Part shown: piece after piece, positions 1-10,282 of the stretch
How positions within the stretch are numbered: position 1 is the first letter of the stretch
Layout of the letters: each line of letters opens with the position of its first letter
Source of the DNA: Lamellibrachia columna
Taxonomy: Eukaryota; Annelida; Polychaeta; Sabellida; Siboglinidae
Direction of reading: 5' to 3'
Assembly (NCBI GenBank): GCA_963662155.1
Contig: OY759261.1
Span: 35,834,022-35,898,021 of the forward strand
Length of the DNA: 64,000 nt
Position numbers and translations under genes: made by a program
The notes under the pieces: generated by a model
The model's database searches: none
Told to the model about the DNA's origin: nothing
The model's input: only the letters and a program-made list of their open reading frames with translations

Positions 1-470
1 AACGCAATGGTACAAAGCGTGAAATGGTTACGCAGTGTAAACGTCAAATGTTCTACAACGCAATGGTACAAAGTCGTGAAATGGTAGCGCAGTGTAAACG
101 TCGAATGTTCTACAACGCAATGGTACAAAGTCGTGAAATGGTAGCGCAGTGTAAACGTCGAATGTTCTACAACGCAATGGTACAAAGTCGTGAAATGGTT
201 GCGCAGTGTAAACGTCGAATGTTCTACAACGCAATGGTACAAAGTCGTGAAATGGTAGCGCAGTGTAAACGTCGAATGTTCTACAACGCAATGGTACAAA
301 GTCGTGAAATGGTAGCGCAGTGTAAACGTCGAATGTTCTACAACGCAATGGTACAAAGTCGTGAAATGGTAGCGCTGTGTAAACGTCGAATGTTCTACAA
401 CGCAATGATACAAAGTCGTGAAATGGTAGCGCTGTGTAAACGTCGAATGTTCTATAACGCAATGGTACAA
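1..470 (+). repeat. 57-bp tandem array (about 8 copies), in frame with the gene
   Basis: Eight near-identical 57-bp units run from the window edge, so the array may extend further left. The unit is 19 codons, so the plus frame stays open and gives a 19-residue repeat rich in Met, Arg and Gln. Copies differ by single bases only, which suggests recent homogenisation. Two more copies of the same unit occur at 4213-4335. Confidence 0.95.
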
Positions 471-1163
471 AAGCCAACAACTGAGCCTACTATTGCATGT
501 TTTGTGGAAGAGGGGATTAGTTACGCGCATGCGCAGGTATTACAAGCGGCTGAACGACTTGTATACGCATCGTTGGTATTGCGTCGTAATATAGTATCGG
601 GTAACGTATTCGACGAAGCACACATGTCTGTGACGCTTACGTGCGTGGAACCAATTAAACACTCAAATCGTGCGCGTTATACCGTAAACATATGCGGTGA
701 CGATGCGAACCCGATATATTGTAACTTTATAGTCGATCAAATTAACAACGTATCGTTGGAACAGTATGAGGAAGCTGTCTTCAGTGTCGCTACGTTAGAA
801 AGTTGGTGTGTTATACAAACAACAACTACGAAAGGACGATCGACTGTCTACTGTAGGCCTAACCAAGAATTGTTACACCATTGAACATTGCCGACATATT
901 CGAACGCGAGTTTTTACTCTCATGATGGAGCATCGACAACAGTTCACATATGTTATACCGAAAACGAGACGGGTACGAAGTTGTTGCGAACCCGCATAAC
1001 GAACGATTGTACGGCGTATATGAATACGTACGCGGCGCGTGCACGTGCGACTTATAAGGGACATGTAGCGTATCCGCCGTTGCGTGTTCCGTCTGCGCAG
1101 ACGCAGTTACAAAACGATATACAAAATACAGACATAAACCATCGTCAGCACGATTGTATTTAA
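24..1163 (+). pseudogene. Viral-type hypothetical protein with N-terminal repeats, split by one stop
   Basis: One plus frame is open from within the 57-bp array to 1163 except for a single TGA at 882-884. The segment after the array (about 472-884) looks like ordinary protein with several cysteines. The frame continues without a shift to 1163, which argues for one gene with a nonsense mutation rather than two genes. I do not recognise the family. It could be the N-terminal part of the membrane protein that ends near 2676, but the region between (1164-1338) shows no clear frame. The start may lie left of the window. Confidence 0.5.
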
Positions 1164-1458
1164 AAATCGTATACGAACGAATTGTTGTTGGGTATGTATG
1201 TGTCGCGCGAGATCAGTAATTCAAACAATGACGTCGGTACTGTCATGCAACACGGAGCACGATTGCAATGTTATTGACATAGCAACGCGAGACGACGTGC
1301 GCGCGCATAAGATGATTGAATTCGGTCAATGATTTAATGTGACAGTGCGACCGTCGATACATGACGTATATTCTAGTGATGTCGATGAGAAGGACGCTGG
1401 GGTCACGACTAGTGAGCATGTACGCGTCGAGGGTATGAGCAGATGCAATGTTGGTCGT

Positions 1459-1890
1459 CGTTCCTCGAGTAGCTCACGCCGGAACAAGACAGATGACACG
1501 TACGTCATTCCTCGAGTAGCTCACGCCGGAACAAGACAGATGACACGTACGTCATTCCTCGAGTAGCTCCCGCCGGAACAAGACATATGACACGTACGTC
1601 ATTCCTCGAGTAGCTCACGCCGGATCAAGACAGATGACATGTACGTCGTTCCTCGAGTAGCTCACGCCGGAACAAGACAGATGACACGAACGTCGTTCCT
1701 CGAATAGCTCACGCCGGAACAAGACATATGACACGTACGTCGTTCCTCGAGTAGCTCACGCAGGAACAAGACAGATGACACGTACGTCGTTCCTCGAGTA
1801 GCTCCCGCCGGAACAAGACAGATGACACGTACGTCATTTCTCGAGTAGCTCACGCAGGAACAAGACAGATGACACGTACGTCAGGCATCT
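1459..1890 (+). repeat. 47-bp tandem array (about 9 copies)
   Basis: CTCGAG occurs at 1464, 1511 and 1558, fixing the period at 47 bp, and nine units follow one another. The unit carries a near-palindrome around ACGTACGT. As 47 is not a multiple of three, the array puts the host gene out of frame unless the copy number is reduced to one. Confidence 0.9.
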
Positions 1891-2469
1891 GCGAAAACTC
1901 GGTCTTCAGTATGTAAACGGTGGCCGCGTGGCGATGATTGAACGTGTAAACAAAACAACAACGAATATTATGTTCATGGATATGGATGTGACACGTGGCA
2001 CGAGTAATGTATTTGGTAACGCGCAAACGAATCTCGTCGTACTCGATAATCCGCAAATGGTCCTCGTATCATTAATTGCCGCACGCGAGTGTTCGCATGT
2101 TTCGTGGTAACGTGTTCGTCATTTGATGCGATTTACGTTTTGTATCCGATATGTCGATACCAGATGTACCGGGACCTGACGTGTTACAGTCGACCCATAA
2201 GTGGCGTAACAATGCTAGTGCTGCACTCGCGAATGACAGACCAGCCGTAACCACCGACGTGATGGAACGATCGGATGATTGACACTAATAGTGCGTGGGA
2301 ATGTTCGTCGACGTATCCAGGCGAATAGGACCTGCATTCCCTGTTGCATCGGTTGCAGCGGGAATGGACGAGAGTTTGGAGAATACTACAAATGAGCGTC
2401 GGACGACAACTAATAAAACAACGACGACGACGACGACGAATGATAGTGAGTCATTTAGAGGGAACATTA

Positions 2470-2571
2470 TTCACATAGTATACAGTAGTGGACATAGTAT
2501 ACATTAGTGGACATAGTATACAGTAGTGGACATAGTATACAGTAGTGGACATATTATACAGTAGTGGACGT
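2470..2571 (+). repeat. 19-bp tandem array (about 5 copies)
   Basis: Units contain CATAGTATACAGTAGTGGA. The array sits in the C-terminal part of the broken membrane-protein gene. The flanking frames meet in the same register of the unit, although 19 bp breaks the frame. Confidence 0.85.
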
Positions 2572-2696
2572 ACATGGCGCAGTTATGCGTGTAATTTGTG
2601 TATCGTACGTCCAGTGGTGTATGGATTCGTACGAATGGCGGTGTTACTGAGTATGAATGCGTATGATATGATGATGTAACTGTTAATACTACACTG

Positions 2697-2702
2697 AATA
2701 AA
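2697..2702 (+). terminator. Polyadenylation signal AATAAA, plus strand
   Basis: AATAAA lies 21 bases after the TAA that ends the plus-strand membrane-protein frame. It faces the minus-strand signal at 2737-2742, so two transcription units converge here. Confidence 0.5.
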
Positions 2703-2736
2703 GACATAACAATTATTCACATCGTATTGTTGCGTA

Positions 2737-2742
2737 TTTATT
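2737..2742 (-). terminator. Polyadenylation signal AATAAA, minus strand
   Basis: TTTATT on the plus strand reads AATAAA on the minus strand, about 92 bases beyond the stop of the 2834-3619 minus-strand gene. It overlaps the 3' zone of the opposing gene, a compact arrangement usual in large DNA viruses. Confidence 0.45.
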
Positions 2743-2833
2743 GAGTACCATACAATAGACGTGCGTATACGAGTTGACGATAGTTCGTAGATTTGATATT
2801 GACATATTTCTGTTCGTGGATAAATGATAAATA

Positions 2834-3619
2834 TTATGTTGCATTATAGTAGTATATAGTGTATAGTGGTATACGCGATTTGTGCGGATTTAATAGATAA
2901 GCCTCCTGTATATGGAGATTGTTTGGTGTTGACGGTGAGTAGGAGACATCAAAAGCGTTGCATGATAAACAGTGTAAACGCGAATGAGCATTTCTAAACA
3001 GTTCTAACCATATAATAAAATACGACCTACGCTCTACGAGGCATAGGTAATGGCGCGCGTTGTTGGATGTGAACATAGATACTAATGTTCTGTTGGCATT
3101 GGATGCGGTATTAGATGATTCGTCCGTTGATGGCTGTGTTGTCAAGAGGCGTTGTACGCCGACAGTGTCATGTTCACAAAACGACGTGTCGATATATGCA
3201 TCGCCGGTTTGTATGTCGTGTAGCATATTCGAATAGTGGGTGTGGTTGTGTAGTATCTGAAAAGAACAATAGTCGTACAACACACGTGTATGAGTGCTGT
3301 CGTATCCGTATAGTTGATCGGCGACTAGTGTTAATGCGGGAAACGATACCATGTTCGTTTGTAACTGTAGGCGATGCGGAAGGATCAGTCGAAACAGTTC
3401 GCATTGTATCCGATTTAATGTAGCCGGCGTTATGTTAATAATGTGGTGAGCGATGGAAGCGTCGACATACTCATTCGATCGTGAAGGGTTACGCATCAGC
3501 ATTCGCTCGGTGGCGTTAAACGTGCGCGATGCTGGTGTCGGTGGTACGTGTGTATAGTGACGCATTACGTGTGTGACGAGATAAAAATGCGCCGCTGTAA
3601 AACCGGGCACTAAAATCAT
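2834..3619 (-). CDS. Intact 261-codon viral-type hypothetical protein
   Basis: This is an uninterrupted ATG-to-stop frame of 261 codons, the longest intact non-repetitive gene in the virus-like block. The first residues are hydrophobic (MILVPGFTAAHFYLV), which could be a signal sequence or simply the interior of a larger protein. The protein is rich in His, Tyr and Asn and has scattered cysteines. Two broken minus frames just upstream (3651-4033) may be its original N-terminal part, which would make 3619 an internal Met. No family is recognised. Confidence 0.6.
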   Translation of the reverse strand: MILVPGFTAAHFYLVTHVMRHYTHVPPTPASRTFNATERMLMRNPSRSNEYVDASIAHHIINITPATLNRIQCELFRLILPHRLQLQTNMVSFPALTLVADQLYGYDSTHTRVLYDYCSFQILHNHTHYSNMLHDIQTGDAYIDTSFCEHDTVGVQRLLTTQPSTDESSNTASNANRTLVSMFTSNNARHYLCLVERRSYFIIWLELFRNAHSRLHCLSCNAFDVSYSPSTPNNLHIQEAYLLNPHKSRIPLYTIYYYNAT

Positions 3620-3650
3620 GACGTGTTTTCGTGCAAGAGCGAACCAGTGT

Positions 3651-4033
3651 TTAGAGCGTACGAATTAGTAATAGCGCGAATGGAACGATCGAGTTCGTTG
3701 GCATCAACGTCGCGTTCGTCTTTATGGAGGGTAGTTTCTTTGTGCAACTGTGCATGTCGAGGCCGATACATGCGCACGCAGATCGTCGAACGTAGGCGTA
3801 AGTGTTGAATGTACGTCTGATATGATGCGTGTTCGTGACGTAGTGGATGAAGAATTGGGGTCGGAACTTATCACTCGTCGTACAAACATGAATAAGAGTT
3901 CGCGTATATCGTATACGGTTGATAATCCGAACGTGTTCAAATACGTACAATAGAAGAGTAATCGCTGAGCATGCTTCGTGTGCGTACGAGTATCTTCGAC
4001 GTTGTGACGTGTAATGTCCAACCAATACGGCAT
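3651..4033 (-). pseudogene. Broken N-terminal part of minus-strand gene
   Basis: Two overlapping minus frames (4033-3722 and 4025-3651) look like one coding region with a frameshift between about 3720 and 3800. An ATG at 4033 is the probable start, placed 80 bases from a TATA-like stretch at 4114-4121. The product is unrecognised. It probably belongs with the 2834-3619 frame. Confidence 0.35.
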
Positions 4034-4080
4034 GTTGATTTTGATATTACGCTGTATGGTATGGATATCGATGCTCTATG

Positions 4081-4123
4081 ATAGTGTGTTGTATATATTA
4101 GTACGCAGTTTTGTATATATACG
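4081..4123. promoter_or_regulatory. Divergent promoter region with two TATA-like motifs
   Basis: Minus-strand coding starts at 4033 and plus-strand coding at 4124, back to back. Between them lie GTATATATTA (about 4090-4099) and TATATATA (4114-4121). The first is about 30 bases before the plus start and the second about 80 before the minus start, so each could serve one direction. This rests on motif and spacing only. Confidence 0.35.
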
Positions 4124-4212
4124 ATGGGTCCGGACACGGGATCGAGTGGTCATAAAGGAGGAACAACGCAACAAAAACAAAAGAAAAAGACACCGACAGA
4201 AAGGTTTGCTGA

Positions 4213-4335
4213 ATTTGTCGTGAAATGGTAGCGCAGTGTAAACGTCGAATGTTTTACAACGTAATGGTACAAAGTCGTGAAATGGTTGCGCAGTGTAAAC
4301 GTCGAATGTTCTACAACGCAATGGTACAAAGTTTA
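4213..4335 (+). repeat. Second copy of the 57-bp repeat (about 2 units)
   Basis: Two units match the 57-bp repeat at 1-470 almost base for base, but they sit in a different reading frame relative to the local gene. A repeat jumping between two genes about 3.7 kb apart suggests gene conversion, unequal exchange or template switching. Confidence 0.9.
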
Positions 4336-4630
4336 CTTGTACGGACGTGACGGAGAAGGAGAGCTGAGTGGTTTACTTGTACGGACGTGGCGGAGAAGGA
4401 GAGATCAGTGGTTTACTTGTATGGACGTGGCAGAGAAGGAGAGATCAGTGATTTACTTGTACGGACGTGGCGGAGAAGGAGAGATCAGTGGTTTACTTGT
4501 ACGGACGTGGCGGAGAAGGAGAGATCAGTGGTTTACTTGTATGGACGTGGCGGAGAAGGAGAGATCAGTGGATTACTTGTACGGACGTGGCGGAGAAGGA
4601 GATATCAGTGGTTTACTTGTACGGACGATA
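4336..4630 (+). repeat. 40-bp tandem array (about 7 copies)
   Basis: The unit begins GTTTACTTGTACGGACGTGG and ends GAGATCAGTG. Forty bases is not a multiple of three, and the units lack stops in two frames, which makes long spurious frames. Confidence 0.9.
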
Positions 4631-5151
4631 ATGTTCGCAGTATGTATGAAAGCACTTTGCGAAATGACGACGTCGATAGAGATACACGTCCAGAACCGCG
4701 CATCTTTATGTATAGCGATCGTGCTTTCATGATGCAACTGACGACGTTGGTAACGTACGAATGGCGTCCGGTTGTAACGTTGATCGAGACCGATGAGAAG
4801 ATGTCGCCATCGCCTGTACAGGCGTTGTATGCGAAGTTGCGTATATTATTATTATGCATGTGTGATAATATGCGATTTACGCAAAGTGGTATGTATATTA
4901 TATCGACCACTGTCGAAACAGTACTGAGAATATACGGTCAGGCGTTGCGTCGGAACATATCGCCCGGTCGCGTTTTTCATGACATCCTGCATGCATCGAA
5001 GAGCGCGATTGATCGTAATGTTAACTCGGTGCTCAGTCGTAAGTGGCTGATGGATGTCCGTACATCAATGGCACAGCGTGGGAACGATTACAATGCATTA
5101 CCTGAAGATGTACTGGATCATTCATCGCATGATGCTACATATGAGAATAGA

Positions 5152-5268
5152 TACGATGCGGCGGCGATGAATGGCGATGCGGCGGCGAAGAATGGCGATG
5201 CGGCGGCGATGAATGGCGATGCGGCGGCGAAGAATGGCGATGCGGCGGCGAAGAATGGCGATGCGATT
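5152..5268 (+). repeat. 21-bp in-frame tandem repeat (5 copies)
   Basis: Seven-codon units encode DAAAMNG or DAAAKNG. They keep the frame of the gene ending at 5325. Confidence 0.85.
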
Positions 5269-5401
5269 ACAGTAGCTAGTGGACGTGAACGTATAGCGAG
5301 TGCGTGTATAGTGCGCAACTGGTGACGTTATTTGATGCAGCAAACATTTTTCGATGCGAACAAATTATGACACGCGATGATATACTCAACGGCGGTGATT
5401 A

Positions 5402-5984
5402 AAAAAATGCGCAGAATGTACCGAATGTACCGATTCGTGTGAAATGTCTCAACGGGGGTCTACAGAGCATCGATATGTCGCAGCAACATCACGTGGTGGC
5501 ACATAACATGTATAACCCATATTTATGGAAACATTACGTTATGGACCCGTTGTGTTATATGGCAGCAGCTATTGGCGAACCCAATGCGGCTATGCTGCGT
5601 GCACACTCGATGTCGTGTAAAGATTGTCCGGAATGCATGATACCGGTATATGATGCAGTCACTAAACGCCACTGCTTCTGTAATATGCTAAATCGGGCTG
5701 CCGTGCGACTGTGCACGACTACGAATGGCGATGGGACCGATAACGTGTTTCGCGCTGTATCGACACAGAAGGTTCACATACGAACGACAGCCATTAACAA
5801 TATTATTGCTTCTGTAATTAACAATGTTATCGATGAAAAGTCACATGACAATACCCATAACATCAAATATGTTGACGGGAGGATACTTTGGAACAACTCG
5901 GGTAATGACACGGACCGGGGCGGGCCCAATGTGAGGAACGACGACTACAGTAGAGCGACGGTCGACGATGGAACAATCGAGTAA
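5402..5984 (+). CDS. Cys-rich viral-type hypothetical protein
   Basis: The frame is open from the stop at 5399-5401 to 5984; the start is unclear, with GTG at 5439 and the first ATG at 5475. Clustered cysteines and histidines (CKDCPECM, HCFC) suggest a metal-binding segment near the middle. The C-terminal third is rich in Asn and Asp. It overlaps the next plus frame by 17 bases (5968-5984), a compact viral-style layout. No family is recognised. Confidence 0.45.
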
Positions 5985-7050
5985 CATTGGAGAAACATCC
6001 ATGAACGATACGCAACAGAACAGAGACGATAACAAGTACGTATCCATGACATTGTTACACACAAAAATGATAGACTCAGTATCGTTGATACATGGAGCAT
6101 ATCAGGATACGGATGTCATGGAACAAAATAGACGCATCAATACGAATGCCGTAATGCATAAATGAAAACCGATTGTGCTAAACACTAACCGGTTCATAGA
6201 TGATGCGCTCTATTACGATGGGACATATACGCATGCCCAGTTAGGCGTGAATAGCGAATGGATGACTCGTCCCGACCCGTTAGCCGCTTGCATACGCCAG
6301 TCTATGGAAACAGGTCCACGAAAGGTGAGACGTAAGCGTTATGCGGATGAAAGCGATGACGATGACGATGACGATGGCGGTGGCAGTGGCGATGGCAGTG
6401 GCGATGGCGATGAAGCCGATGATGACGATGCTAGAAAAGCGAATACCGATACTACCGACTACAGAAGCAATAATATCCGTGCCACGAAACGAATGCGTCG
6501 TGATAATAAACGCGCTATAGAAATAGATCGAAATGAACGTATGGTTCTGCTAAAAGAACAGCAACGTTCAACAGACAGCAGTACAACGGAACAACGTTCA
6601 ACAGACAGCAGTACAACGGAACAACGTTCAACAGACAGAAGTACAACGGAACAACGTTCAACAGACAGAAGTACAACGGAACAACGTTCAACAGACAGCA
6701 GTACAACGGAACAACGTTCAACAGACATAAGTACAACGGAACAACGTTCAACAGACAGCAGTACAACGGAACAACGTTCAACAGACAGAAGTACAACGGA
6801 ACAACGTTCAACAGACAGAAGTACAACGGAACAACGTTCAACAGACAGCAGTACAACGGAACAACGTTCAACAGACAGAAGTACAACGGAACAACGTTCA
6901 ACAGACAGCAGTACAACGGAATAACGTTCAACAGACAGCAGTACAACGGAACAACGTTCAACAGACAGCTGTACAAAGGAACAACGCAATCGTGCCGCTA
7001 GTAGTAGTACAAACAGCGGCGAGACACACAGCTACAAACACGAACGATGA
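5968..7050 (+). pseudogene. Acidic repeat protein with basic nuclear-type motif, two in-frame stops
   Basis: One frame runs from ATG 5968 to TGA 7048-7050 with a TGA at 6163-6165 and a TAA at 6922-6924. It encodes an acidic Asp/Gly stretch (about 6350-6430), a basic cluster suggestive of nuclear import (KRMRRDNKR), and then about 14 copies of QRSTDSSTTE. The TAA lies in one repeat unit where its sisters read CAA, so it arose by a C-to-T change. The layout resembles viral nuclear regulatory proteins, but I infer no function. Confidence 0.5.
6555..6975 (+). repeat. 30-bp in-frame tandem array (about 14 copies)
   Basis: The ten-codon unit CAACGTTCAACAGACAGCAG plus ten bases gives a Ser/Thr-rich linker. 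Variants change only the sixth codon (Ser, Arg, Ile) and the frame is kept throughout. Confidence 0.95.
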
Positions 7051-7101
7051 ACGAACACAACGAACAAAAGATGGAGGATCTAAATATGTACGTTATACAA
7101 G

Positions 7102-8229
7102 ATGTACGTTATACAAGACATGTTGGAGCCGAATAAGAAGACAACAGCATCGAGATTGGAACACCTGGTAGTGCGCATGCGTACAGAACATCCGGGACGT
7201 TTGCGGAAGGTTGTCACCTCGTTGTGGAAACGCATCATGTTGATGGGTCGACGTGCTACAAAATCGCCGTATTTTGACATGACTTTTTCGAAATATCCGT
7301 AAAAGTAATTACAGTGGAATCGTGACATATACGAAGAATTGTCGCGCCGTGTACGATATTCACAATCAGAATGCCATGATGAATGCTGCGGTCGGATGTT
7401 CGCTACAGCTGTTGTTGACGCTAATTGTGGCCGAGACGAAACAGCGTAACTCTGCTGCCGATGACAAAACGATACAGGCGGCATGCGGACGTACGTCATC
7501 GGATATCGTATCGAGTGAAATGTACACAGCCGATCATCTCGGTAAACCGACGAACACCCGTATGGTCTGCGCTCGTCGGTTATGTTGGCCGATCACTATC
7601 AATGCAACCGGCAATACGTTCATGGAAGACTTGTCAGTGTTTGACACAAAAAAGAGACGCGGCAATGGAAGCGATGTGTTAATGGAGGATACGTACGCAG
7701 GCGAGACAGGTAGACGCGACAGCAATACGTTCAGTACAACTTTTGTCAGGCGGTGTTGCAGCAACCAGTACCGCAACAGGCTACGCACGACATGGATGTT
7801 GCAAATCGCATGCGCTGCGGCATGGAGGACGCTCGTAGCAACAGCATTAGCGATTACAAGACAACGTATCGACCCCTGGCGCTCATCGACCGTGCAGTAA
7901 GTGACCTATTGGTCGGTGGTCAACGTGTAGCGCTGCGCGTACCGACATCTATGAAACTGTTAGAAACGAACGTCCACCAGGTCGGTTTGGCGGCATTCGG
8001 TATCGCGCATGATGCCGATGAACGCGACGAAAGCGATGATGTCGGTGGTGCGACGAAAGACTCAGCCACGGCGATACGTAGTAACACGATACGTAGTAAC
8101 ACGATACGTAGTAACACGATACGTAGTAACACGATACGTAGTAACACGATACGTAGTAACACGATACGTAGTAACACGATACGTAGTAACACGATACGTA
8201 CGCGATTGATGCAGTATTTGTCGGAGTGA
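7102..8229 (+). pseudogene. Viral-type hypothetical protein, two frameshifts
   Basis: Three consecutive plus frames (7102-7302, about 7290-7750, about 7745-8229) join end to end with shifts near 7290 and 7745, so one gene of about 375 codons is likely. The last part has an acidic stretch and then eight IRSNT pentapeptides just before the C-terminus. No recognised domain. The even, alpha-helical composition would fit a structural protein, but that is a guess. Confidence 0.45.
8072..8205 (+). repeat. 15-bp in-frame tandem array (8-9 copies)
   Basis: Units of GATACGTAGTAACAC encode IRSNT. They are perfect copies, free of stops on both strands. Confidence 0.95.
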
Positions 8230-8280
8230 ACAAATGGAGGAACGTCGCATACTGATACGCGACTTGGCAAGCGTCTCGCT

Positions 8281-8889
8281 ATGACACAAGAAATGAAAGC
8301 CTGTAGATTTGATCTAGTATCGATTAACAGTACATTAGTGGATCGAGTATTCGCGCTGATGACTGCGGTCATCACAGCTGTGGAAACAAGCGACGTACGT
8401 CCGAACACAGAAAACGAGTATAGCAAATTGCGTAACGTTCTCGATATGCGCGCTCGTGAGTCGTATCACTCAGAAAAAACTCTGATGACGATGGCGTGTT
8501 CACCGGCACTGAACTTGCGCTATGGACAACTTCTGGGCATTCACGTGTTAGCAAATCTGAGCGAAGTCTACGGGTTGTACCCTGTCATGAAACACACCAA
8601 TGCGATGAGTCGCAATATGTTCAACCGCGACCGTGACTGGTGCGCTGTACTGTTGGCGACATTCACACGCTTGCGTGTCTGCACAAATGGGATGCCTACG
8701 TAAACGCAGCGTATAATGTTGCGAGGATACATTCGCGGCATGGGTCTTGAAGAAAACGATCCAATCTGCACAAATGTCGACAGCTACGTACGACAACACG
8801 GTAGCAATGCGGTTGTCTGTGGCGGGTTTACGATGTTTCCGAGTAAGAAAGATCCCAGTCTCTATTTTGTGCGTCTTCTAATAACGTAG
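8281..8889 (+). pseudogene. Viral-type hypothetical protein split by one stop
   Basis: ATG 8281 opens a frame that stops at TAA 8701-8703 and continues in the same frame to TAG 8887-8889, about 200 codons in all. The downstream piece could also start at ATG 8716. The product has scattered cysteines and no repeats, and I do not recognise it. Confidence 0.45.
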
Positions 8890-9007
8890 CACTGCGTTGT
8901 TTAGTAATATCCGTATGATACAATACATAATCGACACTAGTCTGCGATGCTGCGCATACATTCAGTAACAGGATCTCACGCGGAATATGAACAACGGTGC
9001 TACTCGA

Positions 9008-9402
9008 CTACATATATGCGTATATGCGCATTGCGTTGTAGGCTGTGACGTATGCGAAATCCCACGTGCGCTTGTCGATTGTATGTAGTATCGATGCGAT
9101 GGTCGTACGATAATATGCAATGCTATCGCTGCACAGATGAGTGATAATTGATGTGTTTATGTTGTCTTTTGTAGACGAATCGTATGGGATATTCGCGTGA
9201 ACAGGATAGAGCTGAAATTCGCGTTGCGCAATGTCACGGACGTTACATAATCGTAATAGCGGTGCGCATAATAACGGACACTGCATATTGCGTCTATCGT
9301 ATGGATATCGTCGTTGTTGTCGTCGTTGTTGTCGTCGTTGTCGTCCATAATAGTAATGACATTGGTAGTCAACAACGTGTCGAGGTCATACAACGACGCC
9401 AT
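9008..9402 (-). pseudogene. Short minus-strand viral-type gene with one frameshift
   Basis: ATG at 9402 starts a frame with an Asp/Asn run (9308-9347, a GTC/GTT trinucleotide repeat on the plus strand). The frame switches near 9235 to the one ending at 9008. The tail is His/Tyr/Thr-rich, much like the 2834-3619 protein. The gene starts about 12 bases from the next plus-strand open frame, so the two are divergent. Confidence 0.4.
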
Positions 9403-9413
9403 GACTTGGAATT

Positions 9414-10184
9414 TTGCTTTTACAAGAAGCGGTAAAAGCCTCGTGTGTCGGCCGCTGGAACAAGAGCGGGACATACATCAGCGGTTATAAACTCTCATAC
9501 ACTACGACATCGGTGTGCGATGAATTATGGGGCGATGATGACAGTGACGATGATGCACTATTGTTAACGTTATCAGTAGACATACCTGATACGTTGAACG
9601 AAACGAGTAATCACACGTTTACGCGATCAGTGAACGCTGACGTCGTGAGCACATTGTGCGATGATGATAATGTACTATGCGGACGATTGATAATAGATGA
9701 TAATACTGATCCGGATACTGGCGAAACACGAAACAGTGCGAAACGTACGCGCGATGACCTTGCTGATAGCGGCGATGTTATGTCGGAAGAGCGTCGTAAT
9801 ATAAAGCGACAAAAAACGACATCGGGTGCGTATAGTAGACGAAAACAGAACAATGCGATTAGTAGATGTTCGCAAAGCCTGATACGTCCGTCGACTGTAT
9901 CGCATCCAGCGAACGATTGTTTACATATACTATTTCGTGACGTATGTATTCCGGCGTATACAAAATGTCCGATATGTCAAAGGGGTACACCGATATGTAC
10001 ACGTCAGACCGATAATGGGTCTACCATGATTGGTGCGAATACGAATTTACACAATGATTTGAGCTCTGTAAATTCTAGTGACTCGTCAACAGCGTCTGTT
10101 ATGAGTGACGAACTAATCAGACGTCAGCCGATTCCGGATACACATCCGCTTCTGCGGTTGCGTTTTTTTGCGGCGCCTCTTTAA
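9414..10184 (+). CDS. Acidic viral-type protein with basic patches and CxxC
   Basis: An intact frame of about 256 codons. The start is uncertain because no ATG occurs before about codon 123; the track start is a TTG. Seen in order: Asp-rich segments, two short basic motifs of nuclear-signal type (KRTRDD, IKRQKTT), then a Cys cluster (CPICQRGTPIC) that may bind a metal, and a Ser/Asp-rich tail. It could be a regulatory protein; the family is unknown. Confidence 0.4.
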   Translation: MLLQEAVKASCVGRWNKSGTYISGYKLSYTTTSVCDELWGDDDSDDDALLLTLSVDIPDTLNETSNHTFTRSVNADVVSTLCDDDNVLCGRLIIDDNTDPDTGETRNSAKRTRDDLADSGDVMSEERRNIKRQKTTSGAYSRRKQNNAISRCSQSLIRPSTVSHPANDCLHILFRDVCIPAYTKCPICQRGTPICTRQTDNGSTMIGANTNLHNDLSSVNSSDSSTASVMSDELIRRQPIPDTHPLLRLRFFAAPL

Positions 10185-10282
10185 GTCTGATGGATGCGGC
10201 GGAGATGACAGAATCACCAGCAGTAACACAATTGTAGTTTCCTGTCGACGACGGATGCGTTACTCGTAAAGATGATGACTAT

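Larger units (their letters stand above)
1339..2676 (+). pseudogene. Viral-type membrane protein, broken, with C-terminal membrane segment
   Basis: Coding-like plus frames are seen at 1339-1510, 1870-2110, 2150-2280 and 2295-2676, separated by two minisatellites and by frameshifts. The frame entering the 47-bp array continues at the same point of the unit on the other side. The same holds for the 19-bp array at 2470-2571. Near 2360-2450 there is a Thr/Asn-rich stretch with several consecutive Thr codons, typical of a mucin-like stalk. The last about 35 codons hold a hydrophobic segment of about 20 residues (about 2596-2660), then TAA at 2674-2676 and AATAAA at 2697. This suggests a type I virion membrane protein, family unknown. 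Confidence 0.45.
4124..5325 (+). pseudogene. Viral-type hypothetical protein with three repeat blocks
   Basis: ATG at 4124 opens a Lys/Gln/Thr-rich N-terminus that stops inside a partial 57-bp array (4213-4335). After a 40-bp array the frame 4387-5325 carries about 215 residues of ordinary, partly helical protein and then five DAAAMNG/DAAAKNG heptapeptides near 5152-5268. It ends at 5325. The 40-bp repeat cycles through all three frames, so the stretch before about 4630 is not reliable coding. The family is unknown. The N-terminus and the body are out of frame with each other. Confidence 0.45.
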
